64,000 nucleotides of DNA from Stutzerimonas stutzeri SDM-LAC (GTDB lineage: Bacteria; Pseudomonadota; Gammaproteobacteria; Pseudomonadales; Pseudomonadaceae). Below, one piece after another: positions 54,037 through 62,439 of the stretch. Where the stretch lies: NCBI RefSeq assembly GCF_000235745.1, contig NZ_AGSX01000004.1, forward strand, positions 1 to 64,000, read 5' to 3'. A program made the translations under genes and the position numbers. Every line of letters begins with the position of its first letter. Within the stretch, counting starts at the first letter, position 1. The notes beneath the pieces are model-generated. The model was not told the origin of the DNA and ran no database searches. It saw only the letters and a program-made list of their open reading frames with translations.

Positions 54037-54936
54037 ATGCGCCAGTTGCTTGCGGGGCTCTGCTTGTGGATGGCCTGTGCGCTGGTACAGGCGGAGGTCG
54101 TCAAGGTGCGCGCATTCGATGACATCATCGATTCGGGCGTGCTCAAGGTGGCGATGTACGAGAACTTTCCGCCGTACAGCTTCATGGCCGATGGCAAGCC
54201 GCGTGGGGTCGACTTCGAGCTCGCGCAAAAACTGGCGTCCAGACTCGGGTTAGAGATCGAAGTGTTATGGGTAACGCCAGACGAGACGCTGGATGACGAC
54301 CTGCGCAACTTCATCTGGAAAGGGCATTACCTGCGGCCGAACGTTCTGGCCGACGTGATGATGCGTGTGCCCTACGACCGTGAGTTTTCCTACAAGCAGA
54401 ACGAGTTGGGCGAGCTGATAAACGAGCTGGTGGTCATGTTTGGCCCGTACCAGCGTGAGCGCTGGCAGTCGGCTTATGACGATCGTCGCCTCGAAGCGCT
54501 CCCCAGTGTCGCAGTGTTCCGTTACCACCCGGTCGGGGTGGAAGTGGAAAGCGTCCCCTCGTTCTATTTGTCATCAGTATTCAACGGCAGCATCGCCAAG
54601 ATGCTGCATCACTACCCGACGGCTCAGGCCGCATTCGCAGCGATGCAGGCCGGGGAAGTTGACGCGACCATGGCCATGCGCGGCGAGATCGACTGGATGC
54701 TGGGGCAAGCCAAGGACAGTCATCTCAAACCTGCAGAAAACGCCTATCCGAACATGGGCAAGCAGGTATGGGAGCTGGGCATGGCCGTGCATGAATCCAA
54801 TCGGCAATTGGCCTATGCGCTCGAGGGTGAGTTGGAAGGCTTGATGAAAGACGGTGCAGTTGAGGCAATCTATGCCGATTACGGGCTGCGCTATGAGTTG
54901 CCCGAGCTGTATCAGGTGCAGCTGGGCGAGAACTGA
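54037..54936 (+). CDS. Periplasmic solute-binding protein family 3, MxaJ/PedG-like
   Basis: 299 residues with a signal peptide ending VQA near residue 18 and the family 3 binding fold: VLKVAMYENFPPYSF near residue 38, GVDFELAQKLASRLG near 58 and MQAGEVDATMAMRGEIDWML near 207. Such proteins encoded next to a quinoprotein and its cytochrome (MxaJ in methylotrophs) help mature or couple the dehydrogenase rather than import solute. The ATG lies five bases after the cytochrome stop; the longer frame from 53896 overlaps the cytochrome gene and is rejected. Confidence 0.88.
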   Translation: MRQLLAGLCLWMACALVQAEVVKVRAFDDIIDSGVLKVAMYENFPPYSFMADGKPRGVDFELAQKLASRLGLEIEVLWVTPDETLDDDLRNFIWKGHYLRPNVLADVMMRVPYDREFSYKQNELGELINELVVMFGPYQRERWQSAYDDRRLEALPSVAVFRYHPVGVEVESVPSFYLSSVFNGSIAKMLHHYPTAQAAFAAMQAGEVDATMAMRGEIDWMLGQAKDSHLKPAENAYPNMGKQVWELGMAVHESNRQLAYALEGELEGLMKDGAVEAIYADYGLRYELPELYQVQLGEN

Positions 54937-55025
54937 TCAGCGCTCTATCCGGCTGCCGATGCCTGCGGGGTCTGTTTGTTGGCGCCGGACGGAGTTCGTG
55001 TGTCCTGATCCGTCCGACCGCCAAT

Positions 55026-56246
55026 TTAGTCCGCTGGCCCGGCATGACCGCAGGCCTGCATCCGTGGATGCCGGAAAAACCACACAGCCAGCGGCGTAGC
55101 GAGTGCAACCACCACCCAGCCCAGCAAACTGATCGCAACGGGCAGTCCATAGTGGTCGGCGATCCAGCCGACGCCGAGCAGCGGCACGATGCTGCCAACG
55201 TAGCCGCACACCAGGTAGGTCGAAATCAGCCCCGAGCGCTCGCCCAGGCTGGCAATACGGTTGACCATGCTGATGCCGGCCAACAGGCACATGCCATGGC
55301 CGGTGGCAGCCGCGCAGACGCCGATGATGAATACCAGCGAAGACCCAGCCGTGAAGTTGAGCACGAGCATCGCGTTGCTCAATACCACCGACAACAGGCC
55401 GAGCAGCCCGCACCAGCGCAGGCTCATCCTCGCGCAGGCCAGTTGCATCAGGGCTGAAGCCAGCAGGATGACGCCGATGGAGGTGCCGCTCACCACCGGG
55501 CCATGCCAGGGCAGCATCTTTTCGAGAAACAGCGGGGCCATCGATGCATAGATGCCGAATACGCCAAAGGCGAAAAAAGGGCAGGCACAGGTCAGCAGGA
55601 ACGCCAGCGAGTCATGGCGCGCTGCCCAGGTCAGTCGCGGAATGAAGGTGCGCAAACCCAGCGGCGCGGCTGCGCTGAGCTCCGGATGCGGTTTGAGCTG
55701 CACCCGCAGCAACGCGTAGATAGCCAGCACGCCCAGAATCAGCGTCGGGATATAGGTGGTTATCAGCGGCTGCGCAAACCATTGGCCAGTAACGCCGCCG
55801 GTAAGCGGGCCGAGGCCGAAGCCAAAGGCGAGCAGGAAACTGGTGATCATCGAAATCCGCTGGGACGCGCCGTCACGGGAAATCTGCACCAGGCCCACCG
55901 ACGCGCTGGTCACGATCAGGCTGGAAGAAAGGCCGACTGCGAAGCGGCCGATATTGAGGCTCGGCAGATTCCACGCCAGCATCGTCACCAGCGTCCCGCC
56001 CCAGCCGAGCAGCAAACCACTGAGCATGACCTTGCGAAAACCCAAGGTATCGGACAGTCGGCCCATGAACAGGAGCCCGAAAAGCGCACCTGCCATGTAC
56101 ACGACATAGATCAGTGAGATATCGCTGGTGCGAAGCTGCCACGCCTGCTGATACAGCGGATACAGCGGTGAGATGAGTGCCGTGCCCATGACACCGACGC
56201 ACATGGCGAAGCACACCCAGGGAAATGGGGACCAGGTTTGTTTCAT
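55026..56246 (-). CDS. MFS transporter
   Basis: 406-residue inner-membrane protein with 12 hydrophobic segments and the DHA/YcaD-like loop GRLSDTLGFRKVMLSG after segment 2. The ATG at 56246 begins MKQTWSPFPWVCFAMC and leads directly into the first segment; the frame to 56321 is not supported. The substrate is unknown. It is monocistronic in the PQQ region and need not belong to it. Confidence 0.85.
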   Translation of the reverse strand: MKQTWSPFPWVCFAMCVGVMGTALISPLYPLYQQAWQLRTSDISLIYVVYMAGALFGLLFMGRLSDTLGFRKVMLSGLLLGWGGTLVTMLAWNLPSLNIGRFAVGLSSSLIVTSASVGLVQISRDGASQRISMITSFLLAFGFGLGPLTGGVTGQWFAQPLITTYIPTLILGVLAIYALLRVQLKPHPELSAAAPLGLRTFIPRLTWAARHDSLAFLLTCACPFFAFGVFGIYASMAPLFLEKMLPWHGPVVSGTSIGVILLASALMQLACARMSLRWCGLLGLLSVVLSNAMLVLNFTAGSSLVFIIGVCAAATGHGMCLLAGISMVNRIASLGERSGLISTYLVCGYVGSIVPLLGVGWIADHYGLPVAISLLGWVVVALATPLAVWFFRHPRMQACGHAGPAD

Positions 56247-56432
56247 TGATAAAGCCCGATTTGACGTGAGAATGGCGTCTTTCCAGCGCGGCCCGCATGG
56301 AGACATGAACGCTCCGATCACTAGGCGCCTACTGTATCGACTCGAAGTGAAGTCCGGGCACTCATTCGCTCGGTGATTAACGACCCATGAGCCCGCGTTT
56401 CAGTCTGTGACCTTCCTTGCGCAACGCGGTGC

Positions 56433-57668
56433 CTAGCGTAAGGTCAACTCGTCACCGCGCTCCTCCTGCCAATCATCGAGGCTTGGGGCTGCCGCTTCAC
56501 CATCCATGCGGTGGATGATGGTGAAATAATCCTGCTTGAACCTGTCCTGCATGATCTCCTCACGCGATCGGACCCGCACGGCGTAGATGCTCTGGACATT
56601 CTGATGATCGAAGCTGCGCCAGTACTGTTCATCCTTGAGCAGGCTGTAGCGATGGTCTTCAAGCGTCTTGATGACTTTCTCACTGTGCAAGCTGCCTGCA
56701 CGCTGTACGGCCGCAGCCCATTGCCGAACGATGGCGTAGGCGGATGCGGCTGTACTGTCGGGGTAGCGCTGATGCTGGGCGATATAGGCATCGACGAAGG
56801 CCTGCCCCTGTTCGCTTTTGACCAGGGCCGGGACGCGCCAGGTCCAGGCTGCCGTGCCAATGACGTGCTCCATGACCTGCGGGCCCGCCTGTTCAACGAT
56901 GCTGCCGGTCAGGTTGGGGACGATGATCTGCATCCGCTGGTCGAGCTTGAGGTCATGCGCCAGACGCATGGTCTGCACCAGATCCTGGCCGAGCAGGATG
57001 ACGACCAATACATCGGCGTCACTGGCCGCGGCCTTCTTCAGCGCGGCGCGATATTCCTCATGATGCGCCCCCCTGGCACTGATCCGCGAGAAGCCGTGGC
57101 GAGCTCGGTCCCGGCTGCGGGTGGCTTCGCGCAATGCCTGTTCCATGCTGTGGCCCCAGGTGTCGTCGAGGCTGACGTAGTGGTAGCGACGGTTCGGCAG
57201 ATGCCAGCTCAAGTACTCGCCTAGCACGCGTGCACTCATCAAGGCGCTGTTGGTTTCGCGAAACAGGTAACGCTGCCCATCGTGTCCGGTGATCGCGTTG
57301 GCATACCCCAGCGTGGGGAAAAACAGCATGCCCAGCTCGCGGGCGCGCTGGCCGGCAGCCACGGCTTCCTCGCTGGTAGCGCCGCCAAACGCCATCGCGG
57401 CGCCTTGGGCGGCGAATTTGTCGATGTTGGCCCGCGCCTTTTCTTCACGGGCGGCCGAGTTGCGGCTGATCAGCTCGAGCGGCCTGCCCAGCACACCGCC
57501 CTGTCGGTTGATGGTCTCGATGGCGAGGAGGGCGCCGCGGCGCAGCTCAAGCCCTTCACTCTTGTAGTTGCCGGTGCTTGGGTAATTCAAGCCCAGACGA
57601 ATTGGCTGGGCGGCGTTGGCGGTGGCAGCCCATGCCAACAGGATGCTGCAGATGATGAGGCGATGCAT
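56433..57668 (-). CDS. Urea/amino-acid-type ABC substrate-binding protein, divergent from the Ln-type dehydrogenase
   Basis: 411 residues with a signal peptide ending ANA (about residue 19) and a type I periplasmic-binding fold: PIRLGLNYPSTGNYKSEG near residue 22, RRGALLAIETINRQGGVLGR near 45 and FFPTLGYANAITGHDGQ near 125. There is no permease or ATPase gene beside it, so it may be a sensor or an orphan component rather than an importer part. AAGGA lies about ten bases before ATG 57668; the long frame to 57887 runs over the dehydrogenase control region. Its promoter is in the 284-base gap shared with the dehydrogenase. Confidence 0.84.
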   Translation of the reverse strand: MHRLIICSILLAWAATANAAQPIRLGLNYPSTGNYKSEGLELRRGALLAIETINRQGGVLGRPLELISRNSAAREEKARANIDKFAAQGAAMAFGGATSEEAVAAGQRARELGMLFFPTLGYANAITGHDGQRYLFRETNSALMSARVLGEYLSWHLPNRRYHYVSLDDTWGHSMEQALREATRSRDRARHGFSRISARGAHHEEYRAALKKAAASDADVLVVILLGQDLVQTMRLAHDLKLDQRMQIIVPNLTGSIVEQAGPQVMEHVIGTAAWTWRVPALVKSEQGQAFVDAYIAQHQRYPDSTAASAYAIVRQWAAAVQRAGSLHSEKVIKTLEDHRYSLLKDEQYWRSFDHQNVQSIYAVRVRSREEIMQDRFKQDYFTIIHRMDGEAAAPSLDDWQEERGDELTLR

Positions 57669-57824
57669 GGCTCGTGTCCTTGTGAGCGGAGGGGCATCCG
57701 TTGTAAGCCTCAAAGGCGGCGTGAGGAATTGTCTTTTCGGGCACACCGGCTTCAACTTCGGTGCCGGTGTGGTCGCCCGGATTGGCCAGCAGGATGCAAG
57801 GATGACGGGGCTTGCGCGGAGTAT

Positions 57825-57916
57825 TGCTACCAAGGGAGGAGGAAAATCGGTACTGCGTGTAATTGTTGCAGGAGCGGCCAGAACCAAGAATCGCCACTAG
57901 ACCGGGAAAACTTCCC
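57825..57916 (+). promoter_or_regulatory. Control region of the Ln-type dehydrogenase: 7-2-7 repeat, -10 and palindrome
   Basis: TGCTACC-AA-GGGAGGA (57825-57840) shares 15 of 16 bases with the repeat before the cytochrome gene. A -10-like TGTAAT at 57858-57863 would put the transcription start near 57870 and the repeat centre at about -38, right for a NarL/LuxR-type activator. The palindrome GGGAAAACTTCCC (57904-57916) then lies in the 5' leader, identical to that at 53394-53406. Confidence 0.7.
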
Positions 57917-57952
57917 GGCGACGATAACAATGAACCCGTAGAGGTAGCCGCA

Positions 57953-59731
57953 ATGAAGCACACCGGTCTTCGCAAGCCCTTCGCCCTGACAGCGCTTTGC
58001 GCCGCCATGGCCGTGTCCAGCGTGTCGGCATGGGCAGTCACCGATCAGGAAATTCTCGATGACGCCAAGTCCACAGATCAGATCGTTACCAACGGCCTGG
58101 GGCTGCAAGGCCAGCGCTACAGCACCCTGGATAGCCTGAACACTGAGAACGTCGCTCAGCTGCGCCCGGTCTGGGGCTTTTCCCTGGGCGGCGAAAAGCA
58201 ACGTGGCCAGGAAGCGCAGCCACTGATCAAAGACGGCGTGATGTACCTCACCGGCTCCTACTCGCGCGTGTTTGCGGTCGATGCCCGCACCGGCAAGGAA
58301 CTGTGGCAGTACGACGCTCGCCTGCCGGACGGCATCATGCCTTGCTGTGACGTGATCAACCGGGGCGTCGCCCTGTATGACGACCTGGTGATCTTCGGCA
58401 CGCTGGACGCCAAGCTGGTCGCGCTGAACAAGGACACCGGCAAGGTCGTCTGGAAAAAGACCGTGGCCGACTACAAGGCCGGCTACTCCATCTCCGCCGC
58501 GCCGATGGTGGTAAAAGGCAAACTGATCACTGGCCTGGCCGGCGGTGAGTTCGGTGTTGTAGGCATGATTCAGGCGTTCGATCCCAAGAATGGCGAACTG
58601 CTGTGGACCCGTCCGACCGTCGAAGGTCATATGGGCTACGTGATGAAGGACGGCAAAAAGGTCGAGAATGGCATTTCGGGCGGCGAAGCCGGCAAGACCT
58701 GGCCAGGCGACCTGTGGAAGACCGGCGGTGCAGCGCCTTGGCTGGGAGGCTACTACGATGCCGACACCGACTCGCTGCTGTTCGGCACGGGTAACCCGTC
58801 GCCTTGGAACTCGCACCTGCGCCCCGGTGACAACCTCTATTCCTCATCGCGCCTGGCGCTCGACCCCGATGACGGCTCGATCAAATGGCATTTCCAGTCC
58901 ACGCCACATGACGGCTGGGACTATGACGGCGTGAACGAGCTGATCTCCTTCGATTACCAGGAAAACGGCAAGACCGTCAAAGCAGCCGGTACCGCGGACC
59001 GCAACGGCTTCTTCTACGTACTGGATCGCACCAACGGCAAGTTCATCCGCGGCTTCCCGTTCGTGGACAAGATCACCTGGGCCAAGGGTCTGGACAAGGA
59101 TGGCCGTCCGATCTACGACGACGCCAACCGTCCCGGCGCGCCGGGAGACGCTGACAAGGGCAAGTCCGTTACCGTGGCGCCATCGTTCCTCGGCGGCAAG
59201 AACTGGATGCCGATGGCGTACAGCCAGGACACTGGCTTGTTCTATGTGCCGTCCAACGAGTGGGCGATGGACATCTGGAACGAAGGCGTCGCTTACAAAA
59301 AGGGCGCGGCCTATCTGGGTGCCGGCTTCACCATCCATCCGCTGAACGAGGACTACATTGGCGTACTGCGCGCCATTGATCCGAAATCTGGCAAGGAAGT
59401 CTGGCGTTACGAGAACTACGCACCGCTATGGGGTGGTGTTCTCGCCACCAAGGGTAATCTGGTGTTCACCGGCAACCCGGAAGGCTTCCTGATGGCGTTC
59501 AATGCCAAGACCGGTGAGAAGGTTTACGAGTTCAACACCGGCTCCGGCGTGATCGGCTCTCCGGTCACCTGGGAAATGGACGGAGAACAGTACGTATCGG
59601 TGCTTTCCGGCTGGGGTGGTGCAGTCCCACTGTGGGGCGGCGAGGTTGCCAAGCGCGTCAAGGACTTCAACCAGGGCGGCATGGTCTGGACCTTCAAACT
59701 GCCGAAGGAACAGGTCGTAGCCAAGCGTTGA
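57953..59731 (+). CDS. pedH: PQQ-dependent alcohol dehydrogenase, lanthanide type (PedH-like)
   Basis: 592-residue periplasmic quinoprotein with a signal peptide ending AWA (residue 28), vicinal Cys131-Cys132, propeller W motifs and catalytic Asp323 in [13 protein letters not shown]. Asp325, two residues on, is the extra metal ligand that marks lanthanide-dependent enzymes (XoxF, PedH, ExaF); the Ca-type enzyme encoded at 51398-53257 has Ser there. AGAGGT lies seven bases before the ATG. It is monocistronic with a terminator after it. Expected substrates are short-chain and aromatic alcohols and aldehydes; the metal call is inference from the Asp. Confidence 0.93.
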   Translation: MKHTGLRKPFALTALCAAMAVSSVSAWAVTDQEILDDAKSTDQIVTNGLGLQGQRYSTLDSLNTENVAQLRPVWGFSLGGEKQRGQEAQPLIKDGVMYLTGSYSRVFAVDARTGKELWQYDARLPDGIMPCCDVINRGVALYDDLVIFGTLDAKLVALNKDTGKVVWKKTVADYKAGYSISAAPMVVKGKLITGLAGGEFGVVGMIQAFDPKNGELLWTRPTVEGHMGYVMKDGKKVENGISGGEAGKTWPGDLWKTGGAAPWLGGYYDADTDSLLFGTGNPSPWNSHLRPGDNLYSSSRLALDPDDGSIKWHFQSTPHDGWDYDGVNELISFDYQENGKTVKAAGTADRNGFFYVLDRTNGKFIRGFPFVDKITWAKGLDKDGRPIYDDANRPGAPGDADKGKSVTVAPSFLGGKNWMPMAYSQDTGLFYVPSNEWAMDIWNEGVAYKKGAAYLGAGFTIHPLNEDYIGVLRAIDPKSGKEVWRYENYAPLWGGVLATKGNLVFTGNPEGFLMAFNAKTGEKVYEFNTGSGVIGSPVTWEMDGEQYVSVLSGWGGAVPLWGGEVAKRVKDFNQGGMVWTFKLPKEQVVAKR

Positions 59732-59747
59732 TCTGAGACTCCAAACG

Positions 59748-59776
59748 AAGGGCCGGCTGCTATAGCCGGCCCTTTG
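59748..59776 (+). terminator. Rho-independent terminator after the Ln-type dehydrogenase gene
   Basis: AAGGGCCGGCT and AGCCGGCCCTTT form an 11-base GC-rich stem around a 5-base loop, 16 bases after the stop, followed by TTTGCGTTTA. The T run is short but the stem is strong. The gap 59777-59905 holds nothing else visible. Confidence 0.8.
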
Positions 59777-59905
59777 CGTTTACGGAGCCATCGCCTGACT
59801 ACAAGGCTGATACTGGAGCATCGGCCGGCCATTTGAGGGCATGCGCCTTCAACTGCACAGGCACGGCACGCTGTCGTTATGTATCGAGCGACGACCGATA
59901 GCGCT

Positions 59906-60763
59906 TCATTCCCGCAAGGCTCGCAGCAAGTGGCGGGCCAGCCAGGGGCCTTGATGAAGCAATGCCGCATGGACCTGTACCAGTTGCGCGCCGGCGTTCA
60001 GGCGCGCCTGAAGATCGGCGGCGCTCTGAATTCCTCCAACCGACATCAGCGTAAGTCCCTCACCGCAGAAGTTGTGCAGATGCTCGATCTGCTCGCAGGC
60101 CTGCGCCTGTTGACGCTGGTCTTGCCAGTCGCGGTAGCGCTGACGGGTTGCAGGCGGTCCGGGATCATGAGCGGCGAGCAGACCATCAAAGCCTAGTTCC
60201 AGCAGCAGGCCTGCGAGCGAAAACGGAATTTGCGCTGGCAGGCAGCGTAGCTTGGCAACCAACGGAACCCGGCGGCCCCCCACTTGGTTCAGTTGCTGCT
60301 GTTGATGGCGAAGCGCGGTGAGCAATTGGAGCAAGCGCGCGTTCTGTCGTAACAGCGATGCACTGGCCGGCCCGATCAGGTTAAGCACCAGGTAGTCGGC
60401 ATGCGGCCAGGCGTTACACAGCATGGCGCACGCTTCGGCCGTTGATTGCGTTGCGTCCAAGGTCAGGTTGATGCCAAGACGCGCGTCACCGTGGCGTGCA
60501 GGCGCCAGGCTGGCAACCTGATCGAAGGCCAGGCTGCCGATTTCATTGAAGCCGAAACCCAATGCAGCAACCCGACGACCGAGCCGGCCGTTGCGGTCGA
60601 AGCCGGCGGCGATGCCCAATGGCGAGGGGAAGTGCAGGCCCATCGCCGTTACCGGGCGGTTGATCGCACGGCTGGGCATGTGGCACGCGATATCGACGAG
60701 ACCCAGTGCGAGTCGCTGTGCCAAGCGCTTGCGCAGGACGTCAAAGTCGATGTTTTCAGCCAT
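59906..60763 (-). CDS. Dihydroorotate dehydrogenase-like flavoprotein with lost substrate site
   Basis: 285-residue FMN barrel related to class 2 PyrD, slightly shorter than usual (about 335-345). FMN features are kept: GIAAGFDRNG near residue 50, Lys171 in VAKL and SVGGIQSAADL near 241. The active-site motif NxSSPNT reads NLIGPAS (128-134), so the catalytic Ser is Gly131 and an orotate-binding Asn is Ala133. The TNT motif near 197 reads AHD. It therefore should not oxidise dihydroorotate. It is the last gene of the pqqADE operon, overlapping the SerC-like gene by eight bases. Function unknown. Confidence 0.8.
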   Translation of the reverse strand: MAENIDFDVLRKRLAQRLALGLVDIACHMPSRAINRPVTAMGLHFPSPLGIAAGFDRNGRLGRRVAALGFGFNEIGSLAFDQVASLAPARHGDARLGINLTLDATQSTAEACAMLCNAWPHADYLVLNLIGPASASLLRQNARLLQLLTALRHQQQQLNQVGGRRVPLVAKLRCLPAQIPFSLAGLLLELGFDGLLAAHDPGPPATRQRYRDWQDQRQQAQACEQIEHLHNFCGEGLTLMSVGGIQSAADLQARLNAGAQLVQVHAALLHQGPWLARHLLRALRE

Positions 60764-61853
60764 GGATGCGTTCGAACCGGGTCATGAAGTCCACCAGTCG
60801 ATCCACGCCTGCCAGCGGCATGGCGTTGTACAAACTGGCGCGAATGCCGCCTACGGCAGCGTGCCCAGCCAGATGATGCAGGCCGCCACGCTCGGCTTCG
60901 GTAAGAAACGCCGATAACAGGTGAGGATCGCGGAGCTCGAAACAGACGTTCACCTTCGAGCGATCCGCGACGGGCTGCTGGCAGCGATATAGGCCGCTGT
61001 GATCAATGCAGGCGTATAGGCGCCGGCTTTTTCGCTCCGTCGCTGCCGCCATCGCGGCGAGGCCGCCCTGATGCTTGATCCAGCGCAGCATCAGGTTGGC
61101 GACGTACAGGGCGAAGGTCGGCGGAGTATTGAAGCGGCTCTGTTGCTCGGCCTGTACCGCATAACTCAACGCCGAGGGCAGCGAAGGCCGCGGCGGTTGC
61201 AGTAGGTCGTCGCGCACGATCAGCAGGCACAGCCCGGCGACACCAAGATTTTTCTGCGCGCTGGCATAGATCAGGCCGAAGCGTTCGACCGGGATCGACC
61301 GGGTAAGGAAATCCGACGTCATGTCGGCAACCAGTGGCACCGACAGCTCCGGGAAGTGCGGTAGTTGCAGGCCGTTACCGGTTTCGTTACTGGTGATATG
61401 GCAGTAGCCGGCGTTCGGGTCGCACTGCCAATCTTCGGTTGCCGGTAGCGTGGTGAAATTCTGTGTCGAGCCACTGGCGATGACACTGACAAGGGCGTGT
61501 CGACGGGCCTCGACGATCGCCTTACGCGCCCAGTGACCACTTTCCAGATAGTCGGCGCTCTGCCCGGGCCGCAGCAGGTTGAGCGGCACAAGGCCGAACT
61601 GCGCTGAGGCACCACCCTGCACAAACAGCACCCGGTAGTTTTGCGGAATCGACAGCAGCGTGCGCAAATCCTGTTCGGTCTCGGCCATCAGCTGCTTGAA
61701 TGCGGAGCTGGTGAACGGCTGCTCAAGGATCGAGAAGCCACTGCGATTCCAGTCCGGCAGTTCGTCGTGGATCTGCGCCAATACCGCGCTCGGCAGCATC
61801 GCCGGGCCAGCGGCAAAACTGTAGCGCTCAGACTCAGAAGAGATGCAGGCCAT
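60756..61853 (-). CDS. SerC-like class V aminotransferase with altered substrate pocket
   Basis: 365-residue PLP enzyme clearly related to phosphoserine aminotransferase: SFAAGPAMLPSAVL at the start, FVQGGASAQFG near residue 77, the PLP lysine in YASAQKNLGVAGL and the terminal IRASLYNAMPLAGVD with its conserved Arg. The His-Arg pair that binds the phosphate of phosphoserine (SHR in E. coli SerC) is Phe47-Thr48 here (SILEQPFTSSAF), so a non-phosphorylated or different substrate is likely. ATG 61853 is preferred over an in-frame GTG at 61859. It overlaps both neighbours, so it belongs to the pqqADE operon. Confidence 0.82.
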   Translation of the reverse strand: MACISSESERYSFAAGPAMLPSAVLAQIHDELPDWNRSGFSILEQPFTSSAFKQLMAETEQDLRTLLSIPQNYRVLFVQGGASAQFGLVPLNLLRPGQSADYLESGHWARKAIVEARRHALVSVIASGSTQNFTTLPATEDWQCDPNAGYCHITSNETGNGLQLPHFPELSVPLVADMTSDFLTRSIPVERFGLIYASAQKNLGVAGLCLLIVRDDLLQPPRPSLPSALSYAVQAEQQSRFNTPPTFALYVANLMLRWIKHQGGLAAMAAATERKSRRLYACIDHSGLYRCQQPVADRSKVNVCFELRDPHLLSAFLTEAERGGLHHLAGHAAVGGIRASLYNAMPLAGVDRLVDFMTRFERIHG

Positions 61854-62337
61854 GACCACTGCTTGCCATCAAAAACAGGAGGGGAAAGGACAGGATGGTA
61901 TTGCTGCGTGAGGAGAGAAAGGTGATCCGCGAGCAGCGTACCCGCTCCTCCAATGTCGCAGGTATGAAGCCGAGCAGCTTCTTCTGATGCGGCCAGAGCA
62001 CCAACCAGAGGTTGAGCAGCATCAGCGTGCCAATCCAGGCGCCTAGGCCGATCACCGCCAGCGGCCCCTGCAATAGCAGCGCATCGGCCAGCCAGCCGCG
62101 CTGCCACAGCATGAACATGCCAGACACCCAGACCACGACCGAGGCGTAGCGGAAGATGCCATGCTCACGCTTCATCCGCGCTTCAAGGTCGCGATTGAGC
62201 GTGGCGGCGTCGATGCCGTTCTGCAGCGGCACGAAGCGCGGGTTCTGGATGAAATTGGCGTAGTTGTGGCCGACCCAGACCAGCGCGAACAGCAGATGCG
62301 CATAGCGAGCCAGCACATCGAGCACAGGCAGTTGCAT
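61834..62337 (-). CDS. Four-helix membrane protein resembling the urate hydroxylase PuuD membrane domain
   Basis: 167 residues with four hydrophobic segments (about 10-30, 61-80, 86-112, 145-165). Histidines at or near helix ends (VGHNYANF, REHGIFRY, WPHQKK) could ligate heme, and the RYASVVVWVSGMFML segment recalls the PuuD/DUF989 membrane domain. A GGAGG site precedes the ATG. It overlaps the SerC-like gene by 20 bases. A role as membrane electron carrier for the flavoprotein is only a guess; the family call is tentative. Confidence 0.62.
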   Translation of the reverse strand: MQLPVLDVLARYAHLLFALVWVGHNYANFIQNPRFVPLQNGIDAATLNRDLEARMKREHGIFRYASVVVWVSGMFMLWQRGWLADALLLQGPLAVIGLGAWIGTLMLLNLWLVLWPHQKKLLGFIPATLEERVRCSRITFLSSRSNTILSFPLLFLMASSGHGLHLF

Positions 62338-62346
62338 CGGCGCCTC

Positions 62347-62439
62347 CTAGATCAGCACGCGCAGCAGCAGGTAGCAGCCGAGTGTCAGCGCGAGCCCTGC
62401 GCTAACGGTGCCACCAAACGAGTCATGGGGTAGTTTCAA
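62347..62439 (-). CDS. Candidate 30-residue single-helix membrane protein
   Basis: A TTG-initiated frame (MKLPHDSFGGTVSAG at the start) with one hydrophobic helix (about residues 11-29) ending in LLLRVLI. AGGGGGT lies five bases upstream of the TTG. It overlaps the pqqE end by 17 bases, and its TAG is followed by the GGAGG of the next gene, so it fills the only gap in an otherwise overlapping operon. There is no homology I can name; it could be chance. Confidence 0.4.
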   Translation of the reverse strand: MKLPHDSFGGTVSAGLALTLGCYLLLRVLI

